DNA of 64,000 nt. Origin: Blautia wexlerae DSM 19850 (GTDB lineage: Bacteria; Bacillota; Clostridia; Lachnospirales; Lachnospiraceae). The notes under the pieces were generated by a model. The model was not told the origin of the DNA. It searched no databases and saw only the letters and a program-made list of their open reading frames with translations. This document shows, piece by piece, positions 16,813 through 25,463 of the stretch; position 1 is the first letter of the stretch; each line of letters begins with the position of its first letter. The position numbers were made by a program, and so were the translations under genes. The DNA is taken from positions 2,614,501-2,678,500 of the forward strand of contig NZ_CP102267.1 in NCBI RefSeq assembly GCF_025148125.1, given 5' to 3'.

Positions 16813-17613
16813 CTAAACTGCATATACCCATATTTGCTGACATTGAGAAATCAGGGTCGTATATTCCCATTTTTTTGAACTGTTTGTATAGCTGAATGGA
16901 TCGTTTACAGAAAATTTCTTTCTGGAATAATCATAAATAACAATAAAATGCCCTGAATTTGTAAAATCTCCGGGACCCATAGCACAGATTATCAGATTTC
17001 CATCTTTAAGTCTGTCGGCCATTTCCTGTTCTCCCAGCATATCAAATTGCGAAGCAATTACACCGTAATCCAAAGCAGCTTCTCTCATGAATTTCCAGGA
17101 TGTTCCAATACCATCTACATAATATCCCTCGTTCATGGATTTTTGCGCAAGCACAAGTGGTGTTGCCTCTGTATTTCTGGTTAAACTGTATATTACCATT
17201 GCCATGCACGTCGGACCACATCCGGAAATTCCTATATCACTTGTTCCATAAGGTTCATATCCCCATCTTTTATCCCATTGAATAAATAAAGGAACTTTTT
17301 TCTTCCGTTCCTCAAATGTAAGTCCTTCAGAAGACTTCTTATGTACATCATTGTATCCTTCGACAAATTCCAGCATTTCCGGATTTCTTTTTAAATCCTC
17401 TAAAAGAATATCCGGGTAATTTTCTGTATGTAAAAATATCTTCTTCCACTCTGCACTTTCCATTATCTGTTTTTTGTAAGCATCTGTCAATATAATACCC
17501 TCTTCAGTTTTTTTCGCTCTTACTGTCACAACTATCCATGCTGCCAGAATTAAAATCAGAAGAATAATTTTACTACAACTTTTTCCCATATGTTTTTTTC
17601 TTTTTTTCATCAT
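16813..17613 (-). CDS. membrane-anchored C39-like cysteine peptidase
   Basis: 266 residues. A single N-terminal helix (KIILLILILAAWIVVTV) would place the domain outside the cell. The C39-like catalytic set is visible: glutamine in PLFIQWDKRWG, cysteine in ISGCGPTCMAM, histidine in SGHFIVIYD and aspartate in VNDPFS. The family cleaves double-glycine leaders or other peptides; stand-alone secreted forms are poorly characterised. Its start overlaps the upstream CPBP gene by 41 bases and it ends 17 bases before the response regulator, so all four genes form one operon. A role in processing or degrading an extracellular peptide is inferred. Confidence 0.88.
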   Translation of the reverse strand: MMKKRKKHMGKSCSKIILLILILAAWIVVTVRAKKTEEGIILTDAYKKQIMESAEWKKIFLHTENYPDILLEDLKRNPEMLEFVEGYNDVHKKSSEGLTFEERKKKVPLFIQWDKRWGYEPYGTSDIGISGCGPTCMAMVIYSLTRNTEATPLVLAQKSMNEGYYVDGIGTSWKFMREAALDYGVIASQFDMLGEQEMADRLKDGNLIICAMGPGDFTNSGHFIVIYDYSRKKFSVNDPFSYTNSSKKWEYTTLISQCQQIWVYAV

Positions 17614-18424
17614 AAATCACCATTAATATGATCCCGGTAAATCCTGCCATTGTTGGAATTGAAGCTGTAAACCCTACCGAACCATTAATTCCTGTAAGCA
17701 ACATATTTTTACTGTTTACAGTATACATCCATATTGCAGGAAAGTTCTGTGCCACATCAATATGAAAAATCTGGCTTTCTCCTGATAGAATATTATACAG
17801 ACAATGAATTATAACCGAAGACCATATAGAACCTGTCTGCTCTGTAACAAGTGCCAATGCAATTCCTGCAATTTCAACAGAAATAATCATCATAATTACT
17901 TTTTTTATATCAGAAGTATCAATCCCATCAAAATGATAAACAGCAAATAAAAAACTTGAAACAAACACTGCACATTTCTTTCCAAAAGTATTCTGAAGCA
18001 ATCTTAAAATCATACCACGAAAGACAATTTCTTCTGTTACTGCCGCTTTAATACCTGATGATAAAATAGAAATTGTAACTACATCTATGATTTCTTTATA
18101 TGTAAGGTTTCCTTTTTCAAATGTTCCCTTTGTAAAAAATATATAAAAAAGGCATATTAATACCGGCATTAATACCGCTGTTATACACCACTTTTTTTTC
18201 GGAAGCGGCATTCCTAAAAACAAATCCTGCATTTGAATTCTTATAATATACTTCGTATATAAATATATCATGGTCAGCAGGCTCAAAATCGCAAATGTCA
18301 CATATAGAATTCTCACATATGGATTCTTCTCACATATCCCATATGCAAATGCTATACTAAATTCATCCGTAAGCTGAATAAGAATGAATGCTATTGCAAT
18401 ATGGAACGTACATTTTATTTTCAT
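17573..18424 (-). CDS. CPBP family intramembrane metalloprotease (Abi/CAAX-like)
   Basis: 283 residues with about seven or eight hydrophobic segments. The family motifs are present: EEIVFRG (E131, E132, R136), a histidine in FAVYHFDG (H164) and HCLYN (H207, N211). In bacteria CPBP proteins are often found with bacteriocin loci, where they process peptides or give immunity. It is the first gene of a four-gene operon with a C39-like peptidase and a two-component system. AAAGGAGC lies upstream of the ATG at 18424. Substrate unknown. Confidence 0.9.
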   Translation of the reverse strand: MKIKCTFHIAIAFILIQLTDEFSIAFAYGICEKNPYVRILYVTFAILSLLTMIYLYTKYIIRIQMQDLFLGMPLPKKKWCITAVLMPVLICLFYIFFTKGTFEKGNLTYKEIIDVVTISILSSGIKAAVTEEIVFRGMILRLLQNTFGKKCAVFVSSFLFAVYHFDGIDTSDIKKVIMMIISVEIAGIALALVTEQTGSIWSSVIIHCLYNILSGESQIFHIDVAQNFPAIWMYTVNSKNMLLTGINGSVGFTASIPTMAGFTGIILMVIYDEKKKKTYGKKL

Positions 18425-18458
18425 AAATGCTCCTTTACTTTTCTCCTCATGTATTATT

Positions 18459-18480
18459 TTCTAAGAGTTATCTCTTAGAA
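18459..18480. promoter_or_regulatory. inverted repeat upstream of the CPBP operon
   Basis: TTCTAAGAG and CTCTTAGAA, nine perfect bases each, are separated by TTAT. It lies 35 bases upstream of the CPBP start, so it may be an operator or a leader hairpin. Confidence 0.6.
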
Positions 18481-18518
18481 TGTACTTATACAATAACATT
18501 TAATTCTTACCTGTTCAT

Positions 18519-18545
18519 TTAACTGTACCTTAACTATTCTTAACT
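18519..18545 (-). promoter_or_regulatory. three direct repeats, probable response-regulator binding site
   Basis: TTAACT occurs at 18519, 18530 and 18540 (AGTTAA on the minus strand), spaced 11 and 10 bases apart, one helical turn. OmpR-type regulators bind such direct repeats near the -35 box. It sits about 95-120 bases upstream of the CPBP operon that encodes a response regulator. Confidence 0.6.
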
Positions 18546-18641
18546 ATCTTCAAGCAGATGCAAGGCCTATGACGAAAGCTTTGCCTTAGAAGCTATAGCA
18601 TCATCCATGGTCATGTTCCCCATAAAATTTGTTTTTCATGT

Positions 18642-20477
18642 CTACCATCCAAATGCGTCCCGGATCAAAGCCCCGGTTTCTCCGTCTATATAAAACAATT
18701 CCTGTTCTTCTGGTGAATCCTTCCATTGGTAAGGACAGCAAAAACTCCATACAGGCCTGTAAACAAGTCCATCTGCGGTTTCATCAATATAATATTTCAG
18801 ACGGATTTTCGTAACTGGAATCGTGATTGGTTCTGTTTTCTCCGTCGTGTCCTCTTCCGTAAAAAATCCGATTTTTCCTTCTTTTACATATTGTTCCACC
18901 GATTTCATTATTTCTTCCATGGGAAGCATAGTGACTGTTTCTTTCTCTTTCACCTGAAGCGGGATCGGTATTTTGAAATAGCAGTCTTCAGGCTTGAGAC
19001 CAAATCCTGCGCTTCCCTGGTAATGATACTGGGAAAGTCCACCTGCCGGTATTCCATTCAACAGAATTTCTGTGTCGTAATAATCATATCCTTCCGTCAT
19101 GTCGCTAATTGATTTTCTTACAGAAGTTCCAGTTAAATCAGCTTTGGAAAACAGTTGATTTATAATATTTAATTTCTCATCTTCCGTATTCTCACCTAAA
19201 AATCCCAGATCTTTTTCACTTAATCCGTCACACTCTATCATCCCATCCGAAATAAATAACTGCAGTCCTTTTTCTTTATTTTCCCAGACCGTTTCATCTG
19301 TTACAGATTTTTCCCATCCATCTTTCCCGCCAAACCAGGAGCAGATGTCTTTCCCTGATATATTGCATTTTTTCAGAACTCCCTTTGAAACGTCATCAGT
19401 ATTTCCGGTAATATCAGCTTCTATCGTAAGGGTTCCTGATTTTCCCGGCAGAGAAGCTGTTACATGGTTTTCCTTTACCTGCAATATTGTTTTCTCCGGA
19501 TCATATTTTTCATTTACACTCGTAGTATTTGACGAACTTTCCAAATCTGTTGTGTTCTGCGTACTCTCGCCCGAAGATGGTTCTATTCCGGTGTCAGCAG
19601 CCTGCAATTTCCCTTCTTTTCTATATTTTTCAATGATATCCTTTACTTCATCCTTTAATGGAAGGGTTAACGTAAGAGTCTGAGGCGTATATCCTCTGTA
19701 AACGTCCTCCGCAGGAAGTGCATAAGAAACCTTTCCTTCTGAATCTGTAAAAGAACCAATTTTAAAAATCTTTTCGTAAGCTTCAGTGTCTTTCCAGGTA
19801 TAATAAATCTTACCGTCATAAACAGGATATGCCTGAATAGTCATGGAAAGTTCTACTTCAGAATCTTCTTTTAATATTTTCTCAATCAAAGCGTCATCAT
19901 ACAAAGTAATATGCCCATAATAAAGATCTTCTCCTTCTATTTTATTTAAAGAAGCCAGTGCATCTTTTCCATTCACCGTTGCATGATCACGGCAAGTGAT
20001 CATATAATTCTTTGCCTCATTGGAAGGTTCTCCGAGAAAACTTAAACCACCGCCATCAAAATACGCTTCTTTAACAGTCAACATGGACTGATTCCAATCG
20101 ACCGTCTCGGGAGTTATTGGATAAGAAGTAATATTTTCCACATTTTCTGCAGTTGACTCAGGTTCTGTGACAACCATTTGAGCTGCCTCCTGTTCAGCGA
20201 CCCCCTGTTGTTCAAGTTCTTTATACAGTCGTCCGATATTTGTTGCAAGTACGCCAGTACTAACTCCTAATATAGCAGCTACCGGAAGAAGAATCCGAAT
20301 TATTTTTTTCTTATTTCCTGAATTTTTCGTTCTTTCTCCATTTGTTTTTTTACTTAAAGCCCCCGTTGTTTTCTCGTCTGGGGAATTTAAAATTCCGCTC
20401 AGAACATCTTCCATGGCTTTATCAATATTTTCCGGTATTGCAGTTTCTTCTTTTAAAATCCTTCTGATTTCTTTCAT
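18642..20477 (-). CDS. large membrane-anchored anti-sigma-type protein
   Basis: 611 residues, following an ECF sigma gene by six bases. Residues about 1-60 are charged and cytoplasmic and start KEIRRILKEETAIPENIDKA, as in other Clostridial anti-sigma proteins. A single helix (IIRILLPVAAILGVSTGVLA) lies near residues 58-78. The extracellular part of some 530 residues has a serine/threonine-rich linker (SSGESTQNTTDLESSSNTTS) and ends in ELFYIDGETGALIRDAF, a pattern seen in PepSY-like and DUF6034-like domains. Signal and regulon are unknown. The anti-sigma role is inferred from position and topology. Confidence 0.75.
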   Translation of the reverse strand: MKEIRRILKEETAIPENIDKAMEDVLSGILNSPDEKTTGALSKKTNGERTKNSGNKKKIIRILLPVAAILGVSTGVLATNIGRLYKELEQQGVAEQEAAQMVVTEPESTAENVENITSYPITPETVDWNQSMLTVKEAYFDGGGLSFLGEPSNEAKNYMITCRDHATVNGKDALASLNKIEGEDLYYGHITLYDDALIEKILKEDSEVELSMTIQAYPVYDGKIYYTWKDTEAYEKIFKIGSFTDSEGKVSYALPAEDVYRGYTPQTLTLTLPLKDEVKDIIEKYRKEGKLQAADTGIEPSSGESTQNTTDLESSSNTTSVNEKYDPEKTILQVKENHVTASLPGKSGTLTIEADITGNTDDVSKGVLKKCNISGKDICSWFGGKDGWEKSVTDETVWENKEKGLQLFISDGMIECDGLSEKDLGFLGENTEDEKLNIINQLFSKADLTGTSVRKSISDMTEGYDYYDTEILLNGIPAGGLSQYHYQGSAGFGLKPEDCYFKIPIPLQVKEKETVTMLPMEEIMKSVEQYVKEGKIGFFTEEDTTEKTEPITIPVTKIRLKYYIDETADGLVYRPVWSFCCPYQWKDSPEEQELFYIDGETGALIRDAFGW

Positions 20478-20483
20478 ATAGTC

Positions 20484-20975
20484 TCACCTCCTGATCACCT
20501 TTTTTAATTTTGCTCTTGCCCGGGAAAGTTTGGTTGATACGGTATTGCTGTTCATTTCAAGAAGGGCACTGATTTCCTTAACTGAAAACTCATCAAAATA
20601 ATAGAGTTCCACGATTTTCCTACTTTCTTCATCCAGGCATAAAAGCAATTGTTTCCATTCACAGAGATTCAGTTCTTCACAATGTACACCTTCTGCAAAA
20701 TCATCCAGTTCTGCTGCATGGTTCTTTTGGCGGAGAATGTCCTTGCACTCATTTATAAGGATCCGCATCAGCCAGGTTTTAAAATACTTCGGTTCTCTCA
20801 GTCTCTGTATATTTTCATAGCAGGATAGGATTGTATTTTGCAGGGCATCAGCAATGTCCTGCTCATCCCGAAGATAAATCCAGGCAGTCTTATACAGGCT
20901 CTGCTTATTCATCCGGATTAATCTGACAAATGCTTCTTTATCTCCATTTTTAGCCTCTGTTATTAAAGCATCCAT
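20484..20975 (-). CDS. ECF RNA polymerase sigma factor (sigma-70 family)
   Basis: 163 residues. Region 2: DIADALQNTILSCYENIQRL and YFKTWLMRILINECKDILR. Region 4: RKIVELYYFDEFSVKEISAL followed by NSNTVSTKLSRARAKLKK. AGGAGG lies upstream of the ATG at 20975. It is the first gene of a pair with the large anti-sigma-type protein behind it. It resembles the sigma factors at 9758 and 56870, making three such pairs in this window. A terminator hairpin lies 75 bases upstream and would insulate it from the region now occupied by the ICE. Confidence 0.93.
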   Translation of the reverse strand: MDALITEAKNGDKEAFVRLIRMNKQSLYKTAWIYLRDEQDIADALQNTILSCYENIQRLREPKYFKTWLMRILINECKDILRQKNHAAELDDFAEGVHCEELNLCEWKQLLLCLDEESRKIVELYYFDEFSVKEISALLEMNSNTVSTKLSRARAKLKKVIRR

Positions 20976-21049
20976 AAAGTACCTCCTTTTCTTCTTATAA
21001 TTATTAGACTTGAAAAACAGCCATTTGCTTTCAAGAAAAAATTTTTATA

Positions 21050-21082
21050 AAAAACGCCATAGGTTTTCGATACCTATGGCGT
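21050..21082 (-). terminator. rho-independent terminator, second copy of the CGCCATAGG hairpin
   Basis: CGCCATAGG (21056-21064) pairs with CCTATGGCG (21074-21082) and is followed on the minus strand by TTTTTT. It would end a minus-strand gene coming from the right; only the tail of that gene remains (codons for NKLDVITDVEEEE before a stop at 21163), apparently cut by the ICE. Confidence 0.75.
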
Positions 21083-21271
21083 GTAGATATAGGGAAAAGC
21101 TACCTTTTTTATCGGCAGTGGAGTGTTTTCTGTTATTGCATATTGTTGAATTGGTATAATTACTATTCCTCTTCTTCCACATCAGTAATAACATCTAATT
21201 TGTTACTAAATTAGTTGATTGTCTTGAAAAATGCTTGATTTACGGGCATATTCGCAGGTTTGCAAATTGAT

Positions 21272-21297
21272 TTTACTACTCATTTACTACTTTTAAC
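21272..21297. other. left-end integrase-binding region of the ICE
   Basis: TTTACTACTC (21272-21281) then ACTACTTTTAAC (21286-21297). The right end has the same two blocks (51686-51695 and 51701 onward) at nearly the same spacing. A block TGCTTGATTTACGGGCATA just outside, near 21231-21249, resembles part of the 112-nt repeat inside the element. Confidence 0.6.
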
Positions 21298-21403
21298 GGA
21301 TTGAGCCTTGATATGCAAAAAGCACCTGCGGGCTGCCGGATAGACCGCTACACCACCTTACGCGGCACGTCGAAAAGAAAAAATAAAATAACACCACCTA
21401 TAA

Positions 21404-21477
21404 GGCGGCGTTTCTCACTCCTACACTGGAGAACAGGAACGCTGCTTTTTTATGCCCTCATGTTACGCAGTAAGGGC
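21404..21477 (+). other. tandem hairpin leader before repA (copy 1 of three)
   Basis: GGCGGCGTT (from 21404) pairs with AACGCTGC (21438-21445), then TTTTTT, then ATGCCCT ... AGGGC (21452-21477) forms a second stem. The same order of hairpin, six T, ATGCCC ... GGGC is found at 22822-22880 and 25464-25510. Confidence 0.65.
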
Positions 21478-21573
21478 AAATGAAGCCTTGATTTATGCGG
21501 CTCTTAGAGCGCGGAAATGAGAAATGCAAGGGTTGATACCTTTTCCCTCAAAACCGCGTTTCTACTGCGTAAC
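21462..21573 (+). repeat. 112-nt direct repeat, copy 1 (upstream of repA)
   Basis: Starts GTTACGCAGTAAGGGCAAA, contains AAGCCTTGATTTA and ATACCTTTTCCCT, and ends TCTACTGCGTAAC. In this copy the first and last 11 bases are perfect inverted repeats. A second copy of identical length lies at 40286-40397. The repA ribosome site follows within 25 bases. Confidence 0.8.
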
Positions 21574-21600
21574 AAATCCAACCAAAGGAGTGATGAAGCT

Positions 21601-22575
21601 ATGGCAGTTTTCCGCGTGGAAAAGAACAAAGGTTATACGGTTATGAGCAACCACCATTTACGCAACAAGGAACTTTCCCTAAAGGCAAAGGGCTTGTTGT
21701 CGCAAATGCTCTCACTTCCCGAAGATTGGGACTACACCCTTGCAGGGCTGTCCCTTATCAACCGGGAAAGTATCGACGCTATCCGCACCGCTGTATGGGA
21801 GCTTGAAAAAGCCGGATATATCACAAGGCGGCAGGGACGCGACGAGAAAGGCAAAATGACCGCTATCGAGTACACCATTTACGAACAGCCACAGCCCCTA
21901 GCATTGGATTGTCCGGTATTGGAAAATCCAACAGCGGATAAGCCGATATTGGAAAATCCGACACCGGATAACCCGACGTCGGAAAATCCAACGCAATTAA
22001 ATAAAGAACTATTAAAAACTAACTTACCCAAAAAAGAAAAATTAAATACAGATGTATCAAGTACCCATTCCATTCCTTTCCATTCCCTAAATCCCTCTCC
22101 CTTAGAGGACGCGGCACAGCCGCCGGAACGGAAGCGAAAGGAAGCGACAGACGCATACAGCGTGTATGAGGAAATCATCAAGGACAATATTGAGTACGAC
22201 TATCTGATACAGGACAGATACCTTGACCGGGACAGGATAGAGGAAATCCTTGCCCTTATTCTTGAAACCGTCTGCACCAAACGAAAAACAATCCGTATCG
22301 CCGGGGACGACTACCCGGCAGAGCTTGTAAAAGCAAGGTTTATGAAACTGAACAGCGAACATATCCGCTTTGTACTTGACTGTATGCAGGAAAACACCAC
22401 CAAAATCCGCAACATCAAGCAGTACATGAAAGCTGCCCTTTTCAATGCCCCGTCTACGATTGGCAGCTATTACACGTCCCTTGTATCTCACGATATGGCA
22501 GATGGTACTTTTTATGGGAAACCGAAAAAATCCGGCATACCCGATTACACCTGCAACGAGGGCGAAAGCCTGTAA
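21601..22575 (+). CDS. repA: replication initiator protein A-like (RepA N-terminal domain, DUF6017-type C-terminus)
   Basis: 324 residues. The N-terminal RepA-type winged helix reads KGYTVMSNHHLRNKELSLKA, LSLPEDWDYTLAGL and IRTAVWELEKAGYITRRQG. A middle linker repeats the pattern ENPT (about residues 105-140). The C-terminal domain YSVYEEIIKDNIEYDYLI to LKQYMKAALFN-type sequence is the DUF6017 type found with it on Tn1549-like elements. Start at 21601, where AAAGGAG lies upstream; an earlier in-frame ATG (21517) sits inside the 112-nt repeat and was rejected. It may allow ICE circle replication. The control role of the leader repeats is inferred. Confidence 0.85.
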   Translation: MAVFRVEKNKGYTVMSNHHLRNKELSLKAKGLLSQMLSLPEDWDYTLAGLSLINRESIDAIRTAVWELEKAGYITRRQGRDEKGKMTAIEYTIYEQPQPLALDCPVLENPTADKPILENPTPDNPTSENPTQLNKELLKTNLPKKEKLNTDVSSTHSIPFHSLNPSPLEDAAQPPERKRKEATDAYSVYEEIIKDNIEYDYLIQDRYLDRDRIEEILALILETVCTKRKTIRIAGDDYPAELVKARFMKLNSEHIRFVLDCMQENTTKIRNIKQYMKAALFNAPSTIGSYYTSLVSHDMADGTFYGKPKKSGIPDYTCNEGESL

Positions 22576-22599
22576 ACCAACCCAAAGGAGGATTTGATT

Positions 22600-22818
22600 A
22601 TGACACAGAAAACAGGAGCTTTGATTTTTGATGAAACCGCTGACCGCTACGACATTCGCTTTGACGTAAACGACTACTACGGGGGCTTACATTGCGGCGA
22701 CTGCATGGAGGTCTTTGTGCGGGGCAAATGGAAGCCTACCCGTATGGAGTACGGGGACAACTGGTATCTTGTGGGTATTCGGGCGGCAGACCTTTCCGGG
22801 CTGCGGGTACGGATTTAA
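22600..22818 (+). CDS. small DUF5348-like protein
   Basis: 72 residues, TQKTGALIFDETADRYDIRF then YYGGLHCGDCMEVFV and WKPTRMEYGDNWYLVG. It looks like the small DUF5348 proteins of conjugative elements; function unknown. The ATG at 22600 follows GGAGG by eight bases; a TTG six bases earlier was rejected. It sits 24 bases after repA and is followed by a terminator-like hairpin. Confidence 0.7.
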   Translation: MTQKTGALIFDETADRYDIRFDVNDYYGGLHCGDCMEVFVRGKWKPTRMEYGDNWYLVGIRAADLSGLRVRI

Positions 22819-22821
22819 CAG

Positions 22822-22880
22822 GGCGGCGTGAAAACGGACGCTCTTTTTTCATGCCCGCCCCGCTTCCCGGCGGCGGGCAT
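22822..22880 (+). other. tandem hairpin leader before pcfB (copy 2 of three)
   Basis: GGCGT / ACGC stem, TTTTTT (22844-22849), then ATGCCCGCC pairs with GGCGGGCAT (22872-22880). It has the same architecture as 21404-21477 and lies 30 bases before the PcfB start. Confidence 0.6.
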
Positions 22881-22911
22881 ACCACCATAGAACATGAAAG
22901 GAGGACACCCA

Positions 22912-23394
22912 TTGCAGGAGGAAACCAACGAAAAGACCATAGCCCTTTACATCAAAACCGGGAAACTGACGGCACAGCAGCTCCAAAAGGCTATGAAAGC
23001 CCTGCTTGCACAGATGAAAAAGCAGCATGACAGACAGAAAATCCCGCATGGCAAACAGACCCTAAAGCAGCTTATGAAGCAGAACGCGGGCGTTTCCAAC
23101 ATTGAAATCACAAAGGACAATATCAAAGCCTTTGAGAGTACGGCGAAAAAGTACGGGATTGACTTTGCCCTAAAGAAAGACAGCACCGAAATCCCGCCCC
23201 GCTATCTTGTTTTCTTCAAGGGACGGGACGCGGACGCACTGACCGCAGCTTTCAAGGAGTTTTCCGCAAAGAAGCTGACGCAGGAACAAAAGCCCTCTAT
23301 CCGAAAGCTGATTGTTTCCCTCAAAGAAAAGGCGGCGGCTTTGAACGCACAGCGGGACAAAGTAAAAAACAAAGACAGGGGGATTGCAAGATGA
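22912..23394 (+). CDS. PcfB family relaxosome accessory protein (DUF3801)
   Basis: About 160 residues. Diagnostic stretches are ALYIKTGKLTAQQLQKAMKA, DRQKIPHGKQTLKQL and FESTAKKYGIDFALKKD. PcfB of plasmid pCF10 helps the relaxosome and coupling protein recognise oriT. The start is TTG at 22912, seven bases after AGGAGG; an in-frame ATG at 22894 lies upstream of that site and was rejected. It overlaps the VirD4 gene by four bases (ATGA), so the two are coupled. Confidence 0.85.
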   Translation: MQEETNEKTIALYIKTGKLTAQQLQKAMKALLAQMKKQHDRQKIPHGKQTLKQLMKQNAGVSNIEITKDNIKAFESTAKKYGIDFALKKDSTEIPPRYLVFFKGRDADALTAAFKEFSAKKLTQEQKPSIRKLIVSLKEKAAALNAQRDKVKNKDRGIAR

Positions 23395-25181
23395 ACGCTA
23401 TCAACTGGAAAAAGCTGCTGCTTCCCAACATTCCCTATCTGCTCTTTGTGTATCTCTTTGATAAAGTCGGGCAGGCGGTACGCCTTGCGCCGGGAGCTGA
23501 CCTGTCCGGCAAGGTGCTGTCGCTTGGGGAGGGCTTTTCTATGGCTTTTTCAAACCCGCTTCCGAGCCTTGCCCCTATGGATTTACTGATAGGAATTTTA
23601 GGCGCGGTGCTTATCCGGCTGATTGTCTATGTAAAAGGCAAGAACGCGAAGAAATACCGGAAAGGTATCGAATACGGCTCTGCCCGTTGGGGAACTGCCG
23701 AAGATATTAAGCCCTACACCGACCCGGTATTTCAAAATAACGTGCTTCTGACACAGACGGAACGGCTTACCATGAACAGCCGCCCGAAGCAGCCGAAGTA
23801 TGCAAGGAATAAAAATATCCTTGTTATCGGGGGAAGCGGCAGCGGCAAGACGAGATTTTTTGTGAAGCCCAACTTAATGCAAATGCACTCAAGCTACGTT
23901 GTAACTGACCCGAAAGGTACGGTTTTAGTCGAGTGTGGGAAGCTCTTACAGCGCGGCGGGTATCGGATAAAGGTGCTGAACACGATAAATTTTAAGAAAT
24001 CCATGCGTTATAATCCCTTTGCCTATATCCGCAGCGAAAAAGACATTTTGAAACTGGTAAATACCTTGATTGCCAACACCAAAGGGGACGGGGAAAAAGC
24101 CGGGGAGGATTTTTGGGTAAAATCGGAACGGCTCTTTTACTGCGCCCTTATCGGCTACATTTGGTACGAAGCCCCGGAGGAAGAAAAGAACTTCACGACG
24201 CTGCTTGAAATGATAAATGCCAGTGAAGCCCGCGAGGACGACCCGGAATTTCAGTCCCCCGTTGACCTCATGTTTGAACGGTTGGAGGAAAAAGACCCGG
24301 AACACTTTGCCGTCCGGCAGTACAAGAAATTCCTGTTATCTGCGGGAAAGACACGAAGCTCTATTCTCATTTCCTGCGGTGCGCGGCTTGCCCCTTTTGA
24401 CATTAAGGAGCTGCGCGACCTTATGGAAACCGACGAAATGGAGCTTGACACCATAGGCGACCGCAAGACCGCCCTGTTTGTTATCATCAGCGACACCGAC
24501 GATACTTTTAACTTTGTCGTGAGTATTCTTTACACGCAGCTTTTCAATCTGCTTTGCGACAAGGCAGATGATGAATACGGCGGCAGGCTGCCCGTCCATG
24601 TGCGCTGTCTGTTAGACGAGTTTGCAAATATCGGGCAGATACCGAAGTTTGAAAAGCTCATAGCCACCATACGAAGCCGGGAAATCTCCGCGTCGATTAT
24701 CTTACAGTCGCAAAGCCAGTTAAAGGCAATCTATAAGGACAACGCCGATACCATAGTCGGCAACTGCGACACCACCCTTTTCTTGGGCGGCAAGGAGAAA
24801 ACCACCCTCAAAGAAATGTCGGAAATCTTGGGGAAAGAAACCATTGACAGCTTCAACACTTCCGAGAACCGGGGGCGCGAGGTATCGCATGGGCTGAATT
24901 ATCAGAAGTTAGGCAAGCAGCTTATGACGGAAGATGAAATAGCGGTTATGGACGGCGGGAAATGTATTTTACAGCTACGAGGGGTGCGCCCGTTCTTCTC
25001 TGATAAGTACGACATTACAAAGCACCCCAACTATAAATATCTTTCCGACTATGACAAGAAAAATACTTTTGATATGGAAAAGCATTTAAGGCGCAGACCC
25101 GCCCTTGTGAAGCCGGACGAAGTATTTGACTACTACGAAATCAGCGAAAGCGATTTGCAGGAGGACACCGACCATGAATAG
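23391..25181 (+). CDS. VirD4-type type IV secretion coupling protein
   Basis: 596 residues. The membrane ATPase links the relaxosome to the conjugation channel. N-terminal membrane segments (PYLLFVYLFDKVGQAV and LLIGILGAVLIRLIVYV) precede Walker A GGSGSGKTRFF at about residue 145 and Walker B VRCLLDEFANIGQ at about 405. IILQSQSQLKAIY and NCDTTLFLGG are also typical of VirD4/TraG. Length is normal. It is coupled to pcfB in front and overlaps the small gene behind. Confidence 0.95.
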   Translation: MNAINWKKLLLPNIPYLLFVYLFDKVGQAVRLAPGADLSGKVLSLGEGFSMAFSNPLPSLAPMDLLIGILGAVLIRLIVYVKGKNAKKYRKGIEYGSARWGTAEDIKPYTDPVFQNNVLLTQTERLTMNSRPKQPKYARNKNILVIGGSGSGKTRFFVKPNLMQMHSSYVVTDPKGTVLVECGKLLQRGGYRIKVLNTINFKKSMRYNPFAYIRSEKDILKLVNTLIANTKGDGEKAGEDFWVKSERLFYCALIGYIWYEAPEEEKNFTTLLEMINASEAREDDPEFQSPVDLMFERLEEKDPEHFAVRQYKKFLLSAGKTRSSILISCGARLAPFDIKELRDLMETDEMELDTIGDRKTALFVIISDTDDTFNFVVSILYTQLFNLLCDKADDEYGGRLPVHVRCLLDEFANIGQIPKFEKLIATIRSREISASIILQSQSQLKAIYKDNADTIVGNCDTTLFLGGKEKTTLKEMSEILGKETIDSFNTSENRGREVSHGLNYQKLGKQLMTEDEIAVMDGGKCILQLRGVRPFFSDKYDITKHPNYKYLSDYDKKNTFDMEKHLRRRPALVKPDEVFDYYEISESDLQEDTDHE

Positions 25182-25341
25182 ACGTATCAGAAAGAAAAAG
25201 GACAAGAAAATCACAGAAGCCATAAACGGGCTTGTTTCGATTGCTGAACGACGGGAACAGCAGCGGCAGGCTGCTATCCGGCAGTTTGTGAAACGGTGTG
25301 AAGCCCTGTATGAGCAGCAGCGAAAAGAAAGGAGGAATTGA
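25174..25341 (+). CDS. small basic protein, function unknown
   Basis: 55 residues, strongly charged (NRRIRKKKDKKITEAINGL then ERREQQRQAAIRQFVKRCEA). The start codon lies inside the end of the VirD4 gene, 10 bases after GGAGG. A small basic frame at this place is, as I recall, common in Tn1549-like elements. Likely helical or coiled coil; no domain was recognised. Confidence 0.6.
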   Translation: MNRRIRKKKDKKITEAINGLVSIAERREQQRQAAIRQFVKRCEALYEQQRKERRN

Positions 25342-25463
25342 CGCAGTAACAAAGAAAAAGACAACTTGCATGATACGCGCCCCTACAAAAATTCCTATCG
25401 CCCACACTGACAACTGAATACCGCCGCGCAGCAGACATTTAGGCAGCGCGGGGACTTATGACC

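Noticed and set aside
22692..23030. 112-codon frame bridging the DUF5348-like and PcfB genes
   Set aside because: Out of frame with both, lacks a ribosome site and crosses the hairpin leader.
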